Shown here piece after piece: positions 47,131-56,095 of a DNA stretch of 64,000 nt. A model generated the notes under the pieces. The model searched no databases, had not been told where the DNA came from, and saw nothing but the letters and a program-made list of their open reading frames with translations. The DNA comes from Candidatus Megaera endosymbiont of Nemacystus decipiens (GTDB lineage Bacteria > Pseudomonadota > Alphaproteobacteria > Rickettsiales > Rickettsiaceae). The stretch lies in the NCBI GenBank assembly GCA_030036605.1, contig DAOTRE010000006.1, forward strand, positions 62,001 to 126,000, read 5' to 3'. Numbering within the stretch: the stretch's first letter is position 1; each line of letters begins with the position of its first letter. A program made the translations under genes and the position numbers.

Positions 47131-49547
47131 TTTATATTCTTTACTTCTTCATAAAAAACAGGCAACCAGTTTTTTGGATTTGAGCCGTGCTGAGCAATTA
47201 TTTTATCGAGTAAAACAACGGTTTCTGCTCTACCTGATAAAACATTAATAATATTGTCCATACCGTTTAAGTTGACTTTTGCTATAACTGCATGCACCCC
47301 TTGTTTAATCAAAAAATACCTAGAAGCAGGATCAGTGGCCTTGATCAGTGCATACTCTCTTTCAGATAACATGAATGAATCCCGATATGCATCTGTGGCT
47401 TTTAAATTCGGTAAAAATATTTGTGTAGCTGTTTGCTGTATTAACGTGTCACTAATCGCGCTTTTTGTTGCATCTTCAACACTTTGAGTTGCAAAAATTA
47501 CAAAAGTATTCAATTTCCTTAAAACTTTTAGCCAATCCTTAATTTTAGGCCCAAATATAGGGTTATCTATAAGAGCCCAAGCCTCATCAAGAACAATCAT
47601 AGTTCTAGATCCATCTAATGAAATATTGATGCGGTGAAATATGTACAACAAAACAGGCCCTAAAGAGAGAGGGTCTTTTAAAAGTTCCGACATTTCGAAA
47701 CCAAAAACTCTTGCAGCATCAAAGTCTATCGAATCCTTATCGTTGTCAAATATTTTAGCGTGAGAACCGTTGCCATGCCACATTGAAATCCTACTTGCCA
47801 AAGAATTTGTACCTGCCATGCCAAGAAAAGCTACTATGTTGCTTAATTTACGGTCAGCTTTATTGAGACGAAAATTGCCTTCTATTGCTTGCACTAGGGT
47901 TTTGATATCATCAGAGTTAAGATCTTCTCCATGAGAAGTGACTAGTGATTTAAGCCATTCGAGTAAAAAAGACCTATTTTCACTTGTGTTTTCAAGCTGC
48001 AATGGATTGAATCCACAATTAGTACCGGGGTCTATTACTGAATAAACACCGCCTAAAGCACGAATAAAAATTTCCCCGCCTCGATCCTTATCAAAGAAGA
48101 ATGTTCTCGGCTTAAATTTTTGAGCTTGAGCACATAAAAAATTCATCAATACCGTTTTACCGGCACCTGTAGGTCCTATGATGAGACTATGACCTACATC
48201 TCTGACATGAAAATTAAAATAATATGGAGTTCCAGAAGTAGTATCTAAAACCGTCACATACTCCCCCCAGTGGTTATTATACATCTTACCTAACGGATAG
48301 TTATGCATAGAAGCAAACCCAGATAAATTTAGCGTATTAATTGTCGATCTGCGTACTATGTAGTCAAGGTTACCTGGTAATTGCCCCCAATATACTGGCT
48401 CCATATTAATTTTTTCACGCACAGGACTAACGCCAGCATTTGATAATTCGACAGATGCCATAGAGAGAGTATTTTCTAAAGCCTTTAAATTATCATCCAT
48501 ACATAACAGTGAGAAATGATGCTCTCCAAATCCTATATCTCCGCTAATTGCCATATCTAATGCCTGTGATATTTCAGCAATTTGCGAAACGGCTTTATCT
48601 TCAGCCTGGATCATACGGTTTTGTTGCAATTGCATTTGATTTATTGCAATTGTTCTATTAGCAAATTTAAAACTCTGAGTCATTATAAACTCAAAAGGCA
48701 TTTGCAGAAAACCATCAAATATTCCAGCAGAAGTAGAAGGACCATATTCTTGAATGCTAATCACTCCAGCATATTTTCTTCCTTTAGGGCCTCTAGATTC
48801 AATAGATTTAGAACCGAAGAAGAGTCTATTTGTTGGTAAATAACTATCTAAAGGTCCTCGCGGTACCATCATAGGGCTAGAGTCACCACAATTAATGATT
48901 GAGCCTAAAAACTCACTCATTTCACAAAATATACCATCTTTTTCTTCTTGCACTTCAAGTAAATGAGTGTCGTAATCTCTTAGTGTGTTAAGAATTCTGG
49001 TGGTCATCTCTTGCATATTTTCATGCATTTCCTTCATATCTCTTTCCCAAATAGCTTGATTAGATTTTTGTCTTATTTTAGAAAGAGTATATTCAATATA
49101 AGCAGCCCCTTGCTTATCCGGTTCATACAAAATACTAATATATAATTCATTAAAATATGAATCTGTTGTGGAGTATTTTTTTCTCCACTGATCATCTAGA
49201 TAGGAAATAAAATCTTTACCACCACCAGCATTAGGATCAACACTATAATCTAAGTCCCTTCTCATGACTGGTTTGCGACTCCTGATCATATGAAAATACA
49301 AAGTCACATTACCCGAAGCCATATTTTTTAGTAGTGAATTTCTAATATTTTTGCGTATATCAAGGTCACTGTCATCAGCAGTTTCAAATGAAAAACCACC
49401 AATTTTTACTATTTGCAGAAGTCCATTATTTTTAGTAAGGATAGTATTCTTATTCCAATAACCTTTATAAGGAACAAACGACGAAACTGGCTTTTCTTTT
49501 TGCGCATATTGCTCTTTAGCAGCTCTAGTTTTAGAAAATTTAAACAT
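47127..49547 (-). CDS. virB4: VirB4 ATPase of the type IV secretion system
   Basis: An 806-residue cytoplasmic ATPase that powers assembly and transport in the T4SS. Walker A is SLIIGPTGAGKTVLMNFL, Walker B is TMIVLDEAWALID, and the downstream motif NTFVIFATQSVEDATKSAIS is typical of VirB4. The CagE/TrbE/VirB N-terminal domain is complete. It overlaps virB3 by 8 bases upstream and the first virB6 gene by 4 bases. The order virB3-virB4-virB6(n) is the standard Rickettsiales arrangement; virB8-11 and virD4 are not in the window. Confidence 0.97.
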   Translation of the reverse strand: MFKFSKTRAAKEQYAQKEKPVSSFVPYKGYWNKNTILTKNNGLLQIVKIGGFSFETADDSDLDIRKNIRNSLLKNMASGNVTLYFHMIRSRKPVMRRDLDYSVDPNAGGGKDFISYLDDQWRKKYSTTDSYFNELYISILYEPDKQGAAYIEYTLSKIRQKSNQAIWERDMKEMHENMQEMTTRILNTLRDYDTHLLEVQEEKDGIFCEMSEFLGSIINCGDSSPMMVPRGPLDSYLPTNRLFFGSKSIESRGPKGRKYAGVISIQEYGPSTSAGIFDGFLQMPFEFIMTQSFKFANRTIAINQMQLQQNRMIQAEDKAVSQIAEISQALDMAISGDIGFGEHHFSLLCMDDNLKALENTLSMASVELSNAGVSPVREKINMEPVYWGQLPGNLDYIVRRSTINTLNLSGFASMHNYPLGKMYNNHWGEYVTVLDTTSGTPYYFNFHVRDVGHSLIIGPTGAGKTVLMNFLCAQAQKFKPRTFFFDKDRGGEIFIRALGGVYSVIDPGTNCGFNPLQLENTSENRSFLLEWLKSLVTSHGEDLNSDDIKTLVQAIEGNFRLNKADRKLSNIVAFLGMAGTNSLASRISMWHGNGSHAKIFDNDKDSIDFDAARVFGFEMSELLKDPLSLGPVLLYIFHRINISLDGSRTMIVLDEAWALIDNPIFGPKIKDWLKVLRKLNTFVIFATQSVEDATKSAISDTLIQQTATQIFLPNLKATDAYRDSFMLSEREYALIKATDPASRYFLIKQGVHAVIAKVNLNGMDNIINVLSGRAETVVLLDKIIAQHGSNPKNWLPVFYEEVKNIN

Positions 49548-49827
49548 TATAAGAATTCGCGCCGTAATATGATTTGTTAGAGCATTGATTACACTTCCTT
49601 GCGTAATTTAAATAAAGCTCAAGAAACCTTGGCTCTTTGAAGCATAAAAGATAGCCAACAAGGTGTACAATTGCTGCAATGAAAATTACATAAATACTTG
49701 GTTGTTGAATAAATGTTGTTACAGAAATCATTAAATTTAACATTGCATATTGTATACTAACGCCAAAAATCATTGTCGGCCTTGTCAAACCAACGAATAA
49801 TGGATCTGAAGATACTTGACCTGCCAT
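49540..49827 (-). CDS. virB3: VirB3 inner-membrane T4SS protein
   Basis: A 95-residue protein with the VirB3 N-terminus DPLFVGLTRPTMIFGV and two membrane helices (about 21-42 and 45-65), ending with FKEPRFLELYLNYARKC. VirB3 binds VirB4 at the inner membrane. The start follows AGAGG at good spacing. It is the first gene of the secretion operon and overlaps virB4 by 8 bases. Confidence 0.93.
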   Translation of the reverse strand: MAGQVSSDPLFVGLTRPTMIFGVSIQYAMLNLMISVTTFIQQPSIYVIFIAAIVHLVGYLLCFKEPRFLELYLNYARKCNQCSNKSYYGANSYNV

Positions 49828-49892
49828 ATAACCTCTTTAATAGTATTTTGATATTTATAATATTAGTTGAAATATCTATTTTAAATCAAATT

Positions 49893-49922
49893 TATAATAG
49901 CAATTTAGTATAAAAATTATCA
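49893..49922 (-). promoter_or_regulatory. Possible promoter of the virB3-virB4-virB6 operon
   Basis: On the minus strand, TTGATA (49922-49917) and TATTAT (49898-49893) are separated by 18 bases, about 65 bases before the virB3 start. The region is very AT-rich, so chance matches are likely. A divergent candidate for the ankyrin genes (TTGACA at 49991) faces the other way. Confidence 0.4.
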
Positions 49923-50080
49923 AAGCATTAAGGCGATTGTGGCAATATTATTGTCATAAATAACAGCTTCAGATAAATGTTAATTTTCATTGACAAACCT
50001 GTAACATTATTTTATTCATGAAATGATATATAATGTATATTATACTAGTGTATAATTTAAAATATGGAGAATGAATTACG

Positions 50081-50620
50081 ATGCCACTAGAACTGCAAAA
50101 ACCACAACAAGCACAAAAACCTGTTTCAACGCCAATAAAATACAGCGAGATAACCGATCAAAACTGGAAAGATTTTTCTCAAGAACAAAAAGAAGAAATT
50201 AAAGACCATTATATTAAATTAGATGCACTGAAAAATAGAAGATCTGAAGGAGATATAAAAATCAATCAATTTAGACTTAAAACCGCAATCCAAAATCAAT
50301 TTAAGGATTTAAACAAATTCACCTTAACAGAAGATATAAAGTACATGGTAGAATTTAATAATATAAATACTGCCTCGTTGATTGAAGTTAATGGTAAAAA
50401 CACTTCTCTTTTACATTTGATATGCGAAAAATCTAATAATTTAGAAGACATTATTTGGACAATACGTAACTCAGGTGATGCCACTTTTTTTAAATTACAA
50501 GATGCAAATGGAATGACTTATGACCAGCTTCTCAATAAGAATCCTGACATAACTGATACAGAATTAAAATATTTAGCAGCATTAGGAGATAATGACGGCT
50601 TTGATTTAAACTCAGAATAA
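50081..50620 (+). CDS. Small ankyrin-like protein
   Basis: A 179-residue protein with a Gln/Pro-rich start (MPLELQKPQQAQKPVST), no signal peptide, and one or two ankyrin-like units in the second half (NTASLIEVNGKNTSLLHLIC followed by EKSNNLEDIIW, and FFKLQDANGMTYDQLLNKNP). The start is supported by GGAGAATG about 14 bases upstream. It stands 7 bases before a second ankyrin gene and divergent from the T4SS operon. An effector role is a guess from that position. The 253 bases before it contain only the divergent promoters. Confidence 0.75.
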   Translation: MPLELQKPQQAQKPVSTPIKYSEITDQNWKDFSQEQKEEIKDHYIKLDALKNRRSEGDIKINQFRLKTAIQNQFKDLNKFTLTEDIKYMVEFNNINTASLIEVNGKNTSLLHLICEKSNNLEDIIWTIRNSGDATFFKLQDANGMTYDQLLNKNPDITDTELKYLAALGDNDGFDLNSE

Positions 50621-50627
50621 AAACATT

Positions 50628-51782
50628 ATGAAGATGTTAGGTTTAATTTTGGGACAAAACAATGACCCAGAACAATTGAAATTGAATCTTGATAAAAGAA
50701 TCAAAAAAATAGGCGCTGTTACTTCGGAGGAAGCAACTACAAATTGGCTCGATTCAACTTTTACAGTTGAAAATTTGTTCGGAATTAGGGGTTATAAATT
50801 ATCCAAAGAGACAAAAGCTTTGATTCAAACTCTCAAAGAGTTAGGTCATTTAGAAGATGTAGAGTTTTTAATTAACAAAAAACTAGACAATAATATTTCT
50901 TTTTTTCAGTTTTTTACTTGCTACGGAGTCCAGTGGGAGGACATAAAATTCCTAATAGAGAAAGGAGGAGATTTAAATCTTCAGTATGATTATGGCAACA
51001 GCGCAGTGCATTATATTGCAGGAAATAAGATGCTGAATCTAACTGAAGAAAAAATAGACTACTTAATAGATCATGGGGCAGATTTTGATGTTAAAAATAT
51101 TAATAATCTAACGCCACTAAATACTTCGATATCATACCTAGATACATACGATAAAAAGTTCGCTTATGCTGATTATATTACGATTTATATAGGACGCTTG
51201 CCCAATCATTTGGATGGCATTATGGTTTTTAATGATCCAGACAAAACCTCTGTAGAGTACTTATTAGATAAAGGATTTCAAATTGATTTCAACCCCGCTT
51301 TTAGCTCTTTGTTTAATATACTATCTGGCTCTATTATTAGCAAGCCACAAACGCTTTATATAAAGCTAATTCATAAGTATATCTTAGAAAAAAACCTTGG
51401 TGATGTTCATATAAGAGAATTTTTAGAAAATGATAAAATTATTAAGGGATTTAATAAAGCTTTAGATAAACATTACAAATCTCTCCTTAGTCGCGAAAAT
51501 GATATAATAGAATTAATAGAAAAAAATGCTAATAATGATAATGTCAAAGACTTACGCAAGGAATGGGAACAAATTGATTATAATATAGAAGTTATTAAAA
51601 AATGCTTCTCTGAGAAAGAAAAATACAGCCTTAAACAACCTCAATATATGTCATTTCATGCTGCAAATTGTTTTATCATCCCACAGCTAAAAGCAAAATT
51701 TTTTGATATAAAAATAAAAGAAATTTCAGATAGCATAAAGGTAGCTGGCTCGTTACCTGATGATATTGATGATGCTTATTAA
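50628..51782 (+). CDS. Ankyrin-repeat protein
   Basis: A 384-residue protein with ankyrin units at about 85-165 (HLEDVEFLINKKLDNNISFF, EDIKFLIEKGGDLNLQYDYG, EKIDYLIDHGADFDVKNINN) and another near 200-215 (VEYLLDKGFQIDFNP). The C-terminal 170 residues are helical and unrecognised. It follows the small ankyrin gene after 7 bases in a different frame; an in-frame stop separates the two frames, so they read as two genes, though an old split gene is possible. Likely a host-interaction protein by analogy only. Confidence 0.82.
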   Translation: MKMLGLILGQNNDPEQLKLNLDKRIKKIGAVTSEEATTNWLDSTFTVENLFGIRGYKLSKETKALIQTLKELGHLEDVEFLINKKLDNNISFFQFFTCYGVQWEDIKFLIEKGGDLNLQYDYGNSAVHYIAGNKMLNLTEEKIDYLIDHGADFDVKNINNLTPLNTSISYLDTYDKKFAYADYITIYIGRLPNHLDGIMVFNDPDKTSVEYLLDKGFQIDFNPAFSSLFNILSGSIISKPQTLYIKLIHKYILEKNLGDVHIREFLENDKIIKGFNKALDKHYKSLLSRENDIIELIEKNANNDNVKDLRKEWEQIDYNIEVIKKCFSEKEKYSLKQPQYMSFHAANCFIIPQLKAKFFDIKIKEISDSIKVAGSLPDDIDDAY

Positions 51783-51945
51783 GAGCTTTTAACAAGAGGT
51801 AAATATTTTTTCTAAAATATATATTTATTTGACTCTAAATTTTGTAAAACCGCTTGCTTTTCTCTCAAAGTTATTTTATTATCCTCGTGACAAAGGCTTT
51901 GTTCAATTGGGTCGCCTTTTGAATTTTTAGCCAAAGCTGTGAAAT

Positions 51946-52030
51946 GCCCGCGTGATGGAATGGTAGACATAACAGACTTAAAATCTGTGGAGCTTAGCTC
52001 GTGCCGGTTCAAGTCCGGCCGTGGGTACCA
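51946..52030 (+). tRNA. tRNA-Leu (TAA anticodon)
   Basis: An 85-base class II tRNA with a long variable arm and encoded CCA. The acceptor stem GCCCGCG pairs with CGTGGGT (two G-U pairs), the anticodon loop is CTTAAAA, and the T-arm is CCGGTTCAAGTCCGG. A minus-strand open frame across it is a chance ORF. Confidence 0.95.
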
Positions 52031-52076
52031 CCGTGTTACTATAATGTTTTTCTAATTTACAATTATATTTGGTAAA

Positions 52077-52634
52077 ATGTTCATTCAGACAGAAGAAACA
52101 CCTAATCCTAACGCTCTTAAGTTTTTGCCAGAAGCAGAAATTAACTTAAAAGAGCCTATCTTTTTTCATACCAAGGAAGATGCAATTGGAAAGAGCCCTA
52201 TGGCACTAAAATTGTTTGATGTACATGGAGTGAAATCTGTATTTTTTGGTAATAATTTTATTACTATAACCAAAAATGAAGAAGAAAACTGGGAATTGAT
52301 AAAACCAGATATCCTGATGAGCATTATGGATCATCTAGTTTCAGGGATGCCCATTTTTGAAGAAAATTCTCAAAGCATTGATGATAATTCATCTGATATT
52401 TCAGAGATAGAAAAACAAATCATAGAAATAATTGATACTAGGGTCCGCCCCTCTGTTGCTATGGATGGAGGCGACATAACCTACAAAGGTTTTAAAAATG
52501 GCATTGTGTATCTTCAGCTAAGAGGCGCATGTTCGGGTTGCCCTAGCTCCTCAATAACCCTTAAAAACGGCATAGAATCAATGCTGCAACACTTCATTCC
52601 AGAGGTAAAAGCGGTCGAAGCATTCGGCGAGTAA
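52077..52634 (+). CDS. NifU-like iron-sulfur scaffold/carrier protein (NFU type)
   Basis: A 185-residue protein with the Nfu N-terminal domain (FIQTEETPNPNALKFLPEAE, then GKSPMALKLFDVHGVKSVFF) and the C-terminal NifU domain (about 105-185) with RPSVAMDGGDITYKGF and the cluster-binding CxxC in RGACSGCPSSSITLKNGIE. It is the mitochondrial NFU1 type, which passes Fe-S clusters to targets such as lipoate synthase. It starts 46 bases after tRNA-Leu; no operon partner follows. Confidence 0.95.
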   Translation: MFIQTEETPNPNALKFLPEAEINLKEPIFFHTKEDAIGKSPMALKLFDVHGVKSVFFGNNFITITKNEEENWELIKPDILMSIMDHLVSGMPIFEENSQSIDDNSSDISEIEKQIIEIIDTRVRPSVAMDGGDITYKGFKNGIVYLQLRGACSGCPSSSITLKNGIESMLQHFIPEVKAVEAFGE

Positions 52635-52823
52635 TACCATTTCCCATATATTTACAAATATGCGCTGCTATGCGTAATTTAACAATATTTTTACTTAACA
52701 AAATAAATAACTCTATTTCTAATGCTATCAACTTTATTAGACATAAAATTACACCGTTTCTTAATCTTTTAACTCAGAGAATTTAATCGCCCTGAAAATA
52801 ATAGTACAGCAGGATTTTTGCTA

Positions 52824-52852
52824 TTGACAGTATAATTTGTCGTGTTTATGAT
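52824..52852 (+). promoter_or_regulatory. Sigma-70 promoter of the kinase-cyclodipeptide synthase gene
   Basis: TTGACA (52824-52829) and TATGAT (52847-52852) are separated by 17 bases, 38 bases before the ATG. This is the best promoter in the 256-base gap after the NifU-like gene, so the fusion gene is probably transcribed on its own. Confidence 0.65.
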
Positions 52853-52890
52853 GGGCGTTAATTTTTCTTCAACTTTCCTTTATTTATTCA

Positions 52891-54768
52891 ATGCCAAAAT
52901 CTACTTTAAATATTCCTGATTCTCTAACTAATCTCACAAACATAGATTATCAGATACTAGATGCAATCGAAGCTAGTATATATTGGAAAGATTTAAAAGG
53001 TAGATATCTTGGGTGTAATAAATATATGCTTAAGATGATTGGAATAACTAGAGAAGAATTAATTGGCAACACTGATTATTTTCTGCCGTGGAGAATGCAT
53101 GTTAATAGAATTAGAGAGGTAGATGAATTAGTAATTGCAAACAAAAAAAGATACGACTTAGAAGAGTTAGCTCAGACCATAGAAGGCGATGACAAGGTAT
53201 TTTTAAGTTCAAAAAGTCCCCTCTTTGATGATAATGACAATGTAATTGGAATTATTGGTATATCGTTTGATATTACTCACAGCAAAAAATTTGAAAATGA
53301 ATTTGCAAAAACTGAAAAAAGCTTGAATGAGTATTCAAATATAAAAACTAGATTTTTAAGAAATATTAGTCATGAAGCAAGAATTCCTATGGGATCTGTA
53401 CTTTCTATTGCAGATTCTTTGAACTCAAATTGGGATAAACTTGATGATAAGCTTAAAAAAGAAAATGTTGATTTAATATTTAAGGAGTCAAAAAGACTTT
53501 CTAGCTTCATTCTAAATACATTTGATATGTCGAGCTTTATAAAAAGCGAAATACAGCCTCGTTTTAGTAAAAACAATCTTTCTCAATTAGTAAAAGATGT
53601 TGTAGAAAATTATAAAAAATCTTTTTCTGAAGAAAAGATAGAAATAAAAGTTAGTGATTTTGACGATTACATTTTAGCATTTGATAAAAAACTCATTACA
53701 CAAGTAGTAGAAAACTTGTTGATGAATGCAGTTCAGTACTCACCTAAAAAGAAAAAAATTACTATTACAATTCACAAGTCTCATTTAAAAGATGGAGCTA
53801 TACCAGCAGTGCATTGCTGCATTACAGATGAAGGCATCGGAATTCCAGAAGCAGAATTACAAACTATATTTGATTCATTTACCGAAAGTAGCGCCACGGC
53901 TTCAAAGGCATGTGGAGTTGGTCTTGGGTTAAGCATTTGCAGAGAAATTATTGATCTGCACTCAGGAAAAATCTGGGCAGAAAATAATTCATTAAAGCAG
54001 GGCGCGACTTTTAATTTTTGCATACCAACTACTTTATTTTCATTTTCTACATCAGAAGAAAATAGGCAGAAACTCGATAACAAAGCAGATAGAATTACTT
54101 TCAAGGAAATATCTAAAACATATCCTAATTCTAAAAAAAAGCCTTTTGCATTAATAGTTACCAGCCCTTTCAATAGTTACTTCTCATCAGAGAAAATATT
54201 TGAAATATGTCAATGGATAAATGATTATTACGAAGATTTTGCAATATTTTTTCCAGATAAAGTTTCAAAATACACGCTTGGAGCTTTATCAACTGACGAA
54301 GTTAAAACAAAGCAAAAAGTACAAAAGCAAGATAATCACGTTATTAACAGAATTAATAACGCACTAGCGATGTTTTATGATACATGCCCTGAAAAAAGTA
54401 AAATTAAATTATATACCATTTCTGAACTAAAAGAAGACAGTAATTATCAAAATCTACATTTAATGTATATGGAAATGTTTTTTAATGATAAGGAATTCCG
54501 CAAAGAATGTCTTGGCCTTACAAAAGGAGTGTTATCCAATAATGCAGCAAAACAAAAGGCTGAGTTAAACGAATACCAAGAAGTAATTTCATCCTACACA
54601 GGAGTGCAATATTTTCTATCTGAACTGCCTGTTATGTTAAATATGGCTAGAATACTGAAAATAAAATCATGTGATTCAGTTTATCATGATCTTCCTAAAA
54701 ACCTAAAGTCAATTCTATGCAATGCTGATTTTAACACGGAAAACCAAGGCTTCCTTGTTCTGAAATAA
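52891..54768 (+). CDS. PAS-histidine kinase fused to a tRNA-dependent cyclodipeptide synthase
   Basis: 625 residues. PAS domain about 15-135 (ASIYWKDLKGRYLGCNKYML). HisKA at 150-215 with NISHEARIP (His161; usual form HELRTP). ATPase domain 230-380 with NLLMNAVQYSP, DEGIGIP and GVGLGLSI. Residues about 405-625 match cyclodipeptide synthases along their whole length: LIVTSPFNSYFSSEKIFEIC compares with GISAGNSYFSQKNTVMLLQW of AlbC, SELKEDSNYQ with SELQETPEYR, and VQYFLSELPVM with NYVLAEAPLF. By this alignment catalytic Ser37, Asn40, Tyr178, Glu182, Tyr202 and His203 correspond to S425, N428, Y574, E578, Y598 and H599. Such enzymes join two aminoacyl-tRNAs into a cyclic dipeptide. There is no membrane segment, so sensing is cytosolic. 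No response regulator or tailoring oxidase lies beside it. Confidence 0.9.
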   Translation: MPKSTLNIPDSLTNLTNIDYQILDAIEASIYWKDLKGRYLGCNKYMLKMIGITREELIGNTDYFLPWRMHVNRIREVDELVIANKKRYDLEELAQTIEGDDKVFLSSKSPLFDDNDNVIGIIGISFDITHSKKFENEFAKTEKSLNEYSNIKTRFLRNISHEARIPMGSVLSIADSLNSNWDKLDDKLKKENVDLIFKESKRLSSFILNTFDMSSFIKSEIQPRFSKNNLSQLVKDVVENYKKSFSEEKIEIKVSDFDDYILAFDKKLITQVVENLLMNAVQYSPKKKKITITIHKSHLKDGAIPAVHCCITDEGIGIPEAELQTIFDSFTESSATASKACGVGLGLSICREIIDLHSGKIWAENNSLKQGATFNFCIPTTLFSFSTSEENRQKLDNKADRITFKEISKTYPNSKKKPFALIVTSPFNSYFSSEKIFEICQWINDYYEDFAIFFPDKVSKYTLGALSTDEVKTKQKVQKQDNHVINRINNALAMFYDTCPEKSKIKLYTISELKEDSNYQNLHLMYMEMFFNDKEFRKECLGLTKGVLSNNAAKQKAELNEYQEVISSYTGVQYFLSELPVMLNMARILKIKSCDSVYHDLPKNLKSILCNADFNTENQGFLVLK

Positions 54769-54797
54769 TTTTGCTTTATCTTTAGAACAAGCCACGC

Positions 54798-56060
54798 TTA
54801 TCTTTTGTATGGGGCAGCAGCACGAGACTGGAGAAATATTCTTGATACAAAGGCAACAGCAATGGCTAATATGAAAAAATGCGCTAGAAAAAATGGCGAT
54901 TCATTTTTCAAATAGAAATATGAACAAATTGTTGGTATCATACTTGCCATAGAAAAAGCTACGTTATAGCTAATGGCAGTTGCTGTATAACGAATATGAA
55001 CTGGAAATAATTTTGACATAATTGGTAAATATGATACGAAATATGCAGAAATCAGAAACTGGTAAAAAACAAAAAATACTACAAGAGACATATAATTACT
55101 TTGCTGCAATATTTTATATAAAATCGGAATCATTATTAGAGCTGCAAACAATGAAGCTAGGAAAATCTTAGATTTATCTATGAAATCTGAGAATAAGCCA
55201 AATAGCAACATGGATAAGAAAGAAAAAATCATCCCTATTGACATTGCTTGATAAATCTCTGCCAAAGAATAATTGAAATATTTACTAATAAAGGCCGGAA
55301 AATAAATGTTGATTATTATCAATGTAGCAAGGAAAAATGTGAGCCCTATTGATGCAACTATTTTTCCAATGTTTTTCTTCAGCTCAAAAAATATTTCATT
55401 TTGACCGTCTATGTAACAATGTTTATATTCTAAAAATTCTGGCGTTTCCGGAAGATTATTCCGAATATAATAAGAAACAATTGCGAGACATCCACCAATA
55501 ATAAAGGGAATGCGCCAAGCTTGAAGGGCAACGATTTCCTCGGTAGTGTAAAACATTGACAAAAATGTCAATACTAATAACGCAAATAGAGAGCCAAGAC
55601 TAGTGCTAGAAAGCATTAATCCGGTATATTTGCCTATATTGCTATCATTACTGAATTCCGTAACTATTGTAGTCGCTCCCGGTAGTTCTGCTCCAAAAGA
55701 CAGGCCTTGCAATATTCTACAAACAATTAGCAGGACCGGCGCTATCAAACCTACAGTCTCATAGGTTGGGATCAAACCAATCGCAAGACTTGCGAAAGCC
55801 ATTGTAAGCGTCACTAATAAAAATGCTTTTTTTCTGCCGTATTTATCAGCAAAAATACCACCAATAAGGCCTCCCAAAGGTCTGACTATATAACCAAGTG
55901 CAAATATTGAAAATGTTTGCATCATACTTACCGCTACATCATTAGAAGGAAAAAATATTAATGAAAGATATTTTGCCATCATTCCATATACAACAAAATC
56001 GTAATACTCAAATCCTGATCCTAGCGCTGCTAACAGTGCGGCTTTAGTTGATTTTTTCAC
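54798..56060 (-). CDS. MHS-family MFS transporter (ProP-like)
   Basis: A 420-residue transporter with 12 hydrophobic segments. The start AALGSGFEYYDFVVYGMMAK, the loop motif GGIFADKYGRKKAFL and LQGLSFGAELPGATTIVTEF are those of the metabolite:H+ symporter group that contains ProP (proline/betaine) and KgtP. Rickettsiales carry many ProP-like genes, probably for uptake of host metabolites; the substrate cannot be read from the sequence. It is convergent with the kinase-cyclodipeptide synthase gene (29 bases between stops), so export of the cyclodipeptide is an untested alternative. It lies 35 bases downstream of icd. Confidence 0.92.
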   Translation of the reverse strand: MKKSTKAALLAALGSGFEYYDFVVYGMMAKYLSLIFFPSNDVAVSMMQTFSIFALGYIVRPLGGLIGGIFADKYGRKKAFLLVTLTMAFASLAIGLIPTYETVGLIAPVLLIVCRILQGLSFGAELPGATTIVTEFSNDSNIGKYTGLMLSSTSLGSLFALLVLTFLSMFYTTEEIVALQAWRIPFIIGGCLAIVSYYIRNNLPETPEFLEYKHCYIDGQNEIFFELKKNIGKIVASIGLTFFLATLIIINIYFPAFISKYFNYSLAEIYQAMSIGMIFSFLSMLLFGLFSDFIDKSKIFLASLFAALIMIPILYKILQQSNYMSLVVFFVFYQFLISAYFVSYLPIMSKLFPVHIRYTATAISYNVAFSMASMIPTICSYFYLKNESPFFLAHFFILAIAVAFVSRIFLQSRAAAPYKR

Positions 56061-56095
56061 AGTTTAATCTCCAAATATTTGTTCTCCTTGAGGTT

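Noticed and set aside
50600..50640. Frameshift joining the two ankyrin genes into one
   Set aside because: The second frame has its own ATG 7 bases after the first stop, and an in-frame stop precedes it. The repeats do not continue in register, so two genes is the simpler reading.
51812..52012. 66-residue minus-strand open frame
   Set aside because: It covers tRNA-Leu in antisense and is explained by the tRNA sequence.
51946..52030. Functional link between tRNA-Leu and the cyclodipeptide synthase about 860 bases downstream
   Set aside because: AlbC uses leucyl-tRNA, but the NifU-like gene lies between, the fusion gene has its own promoter, and proximity of one tRNA gene says nothing about substrate.
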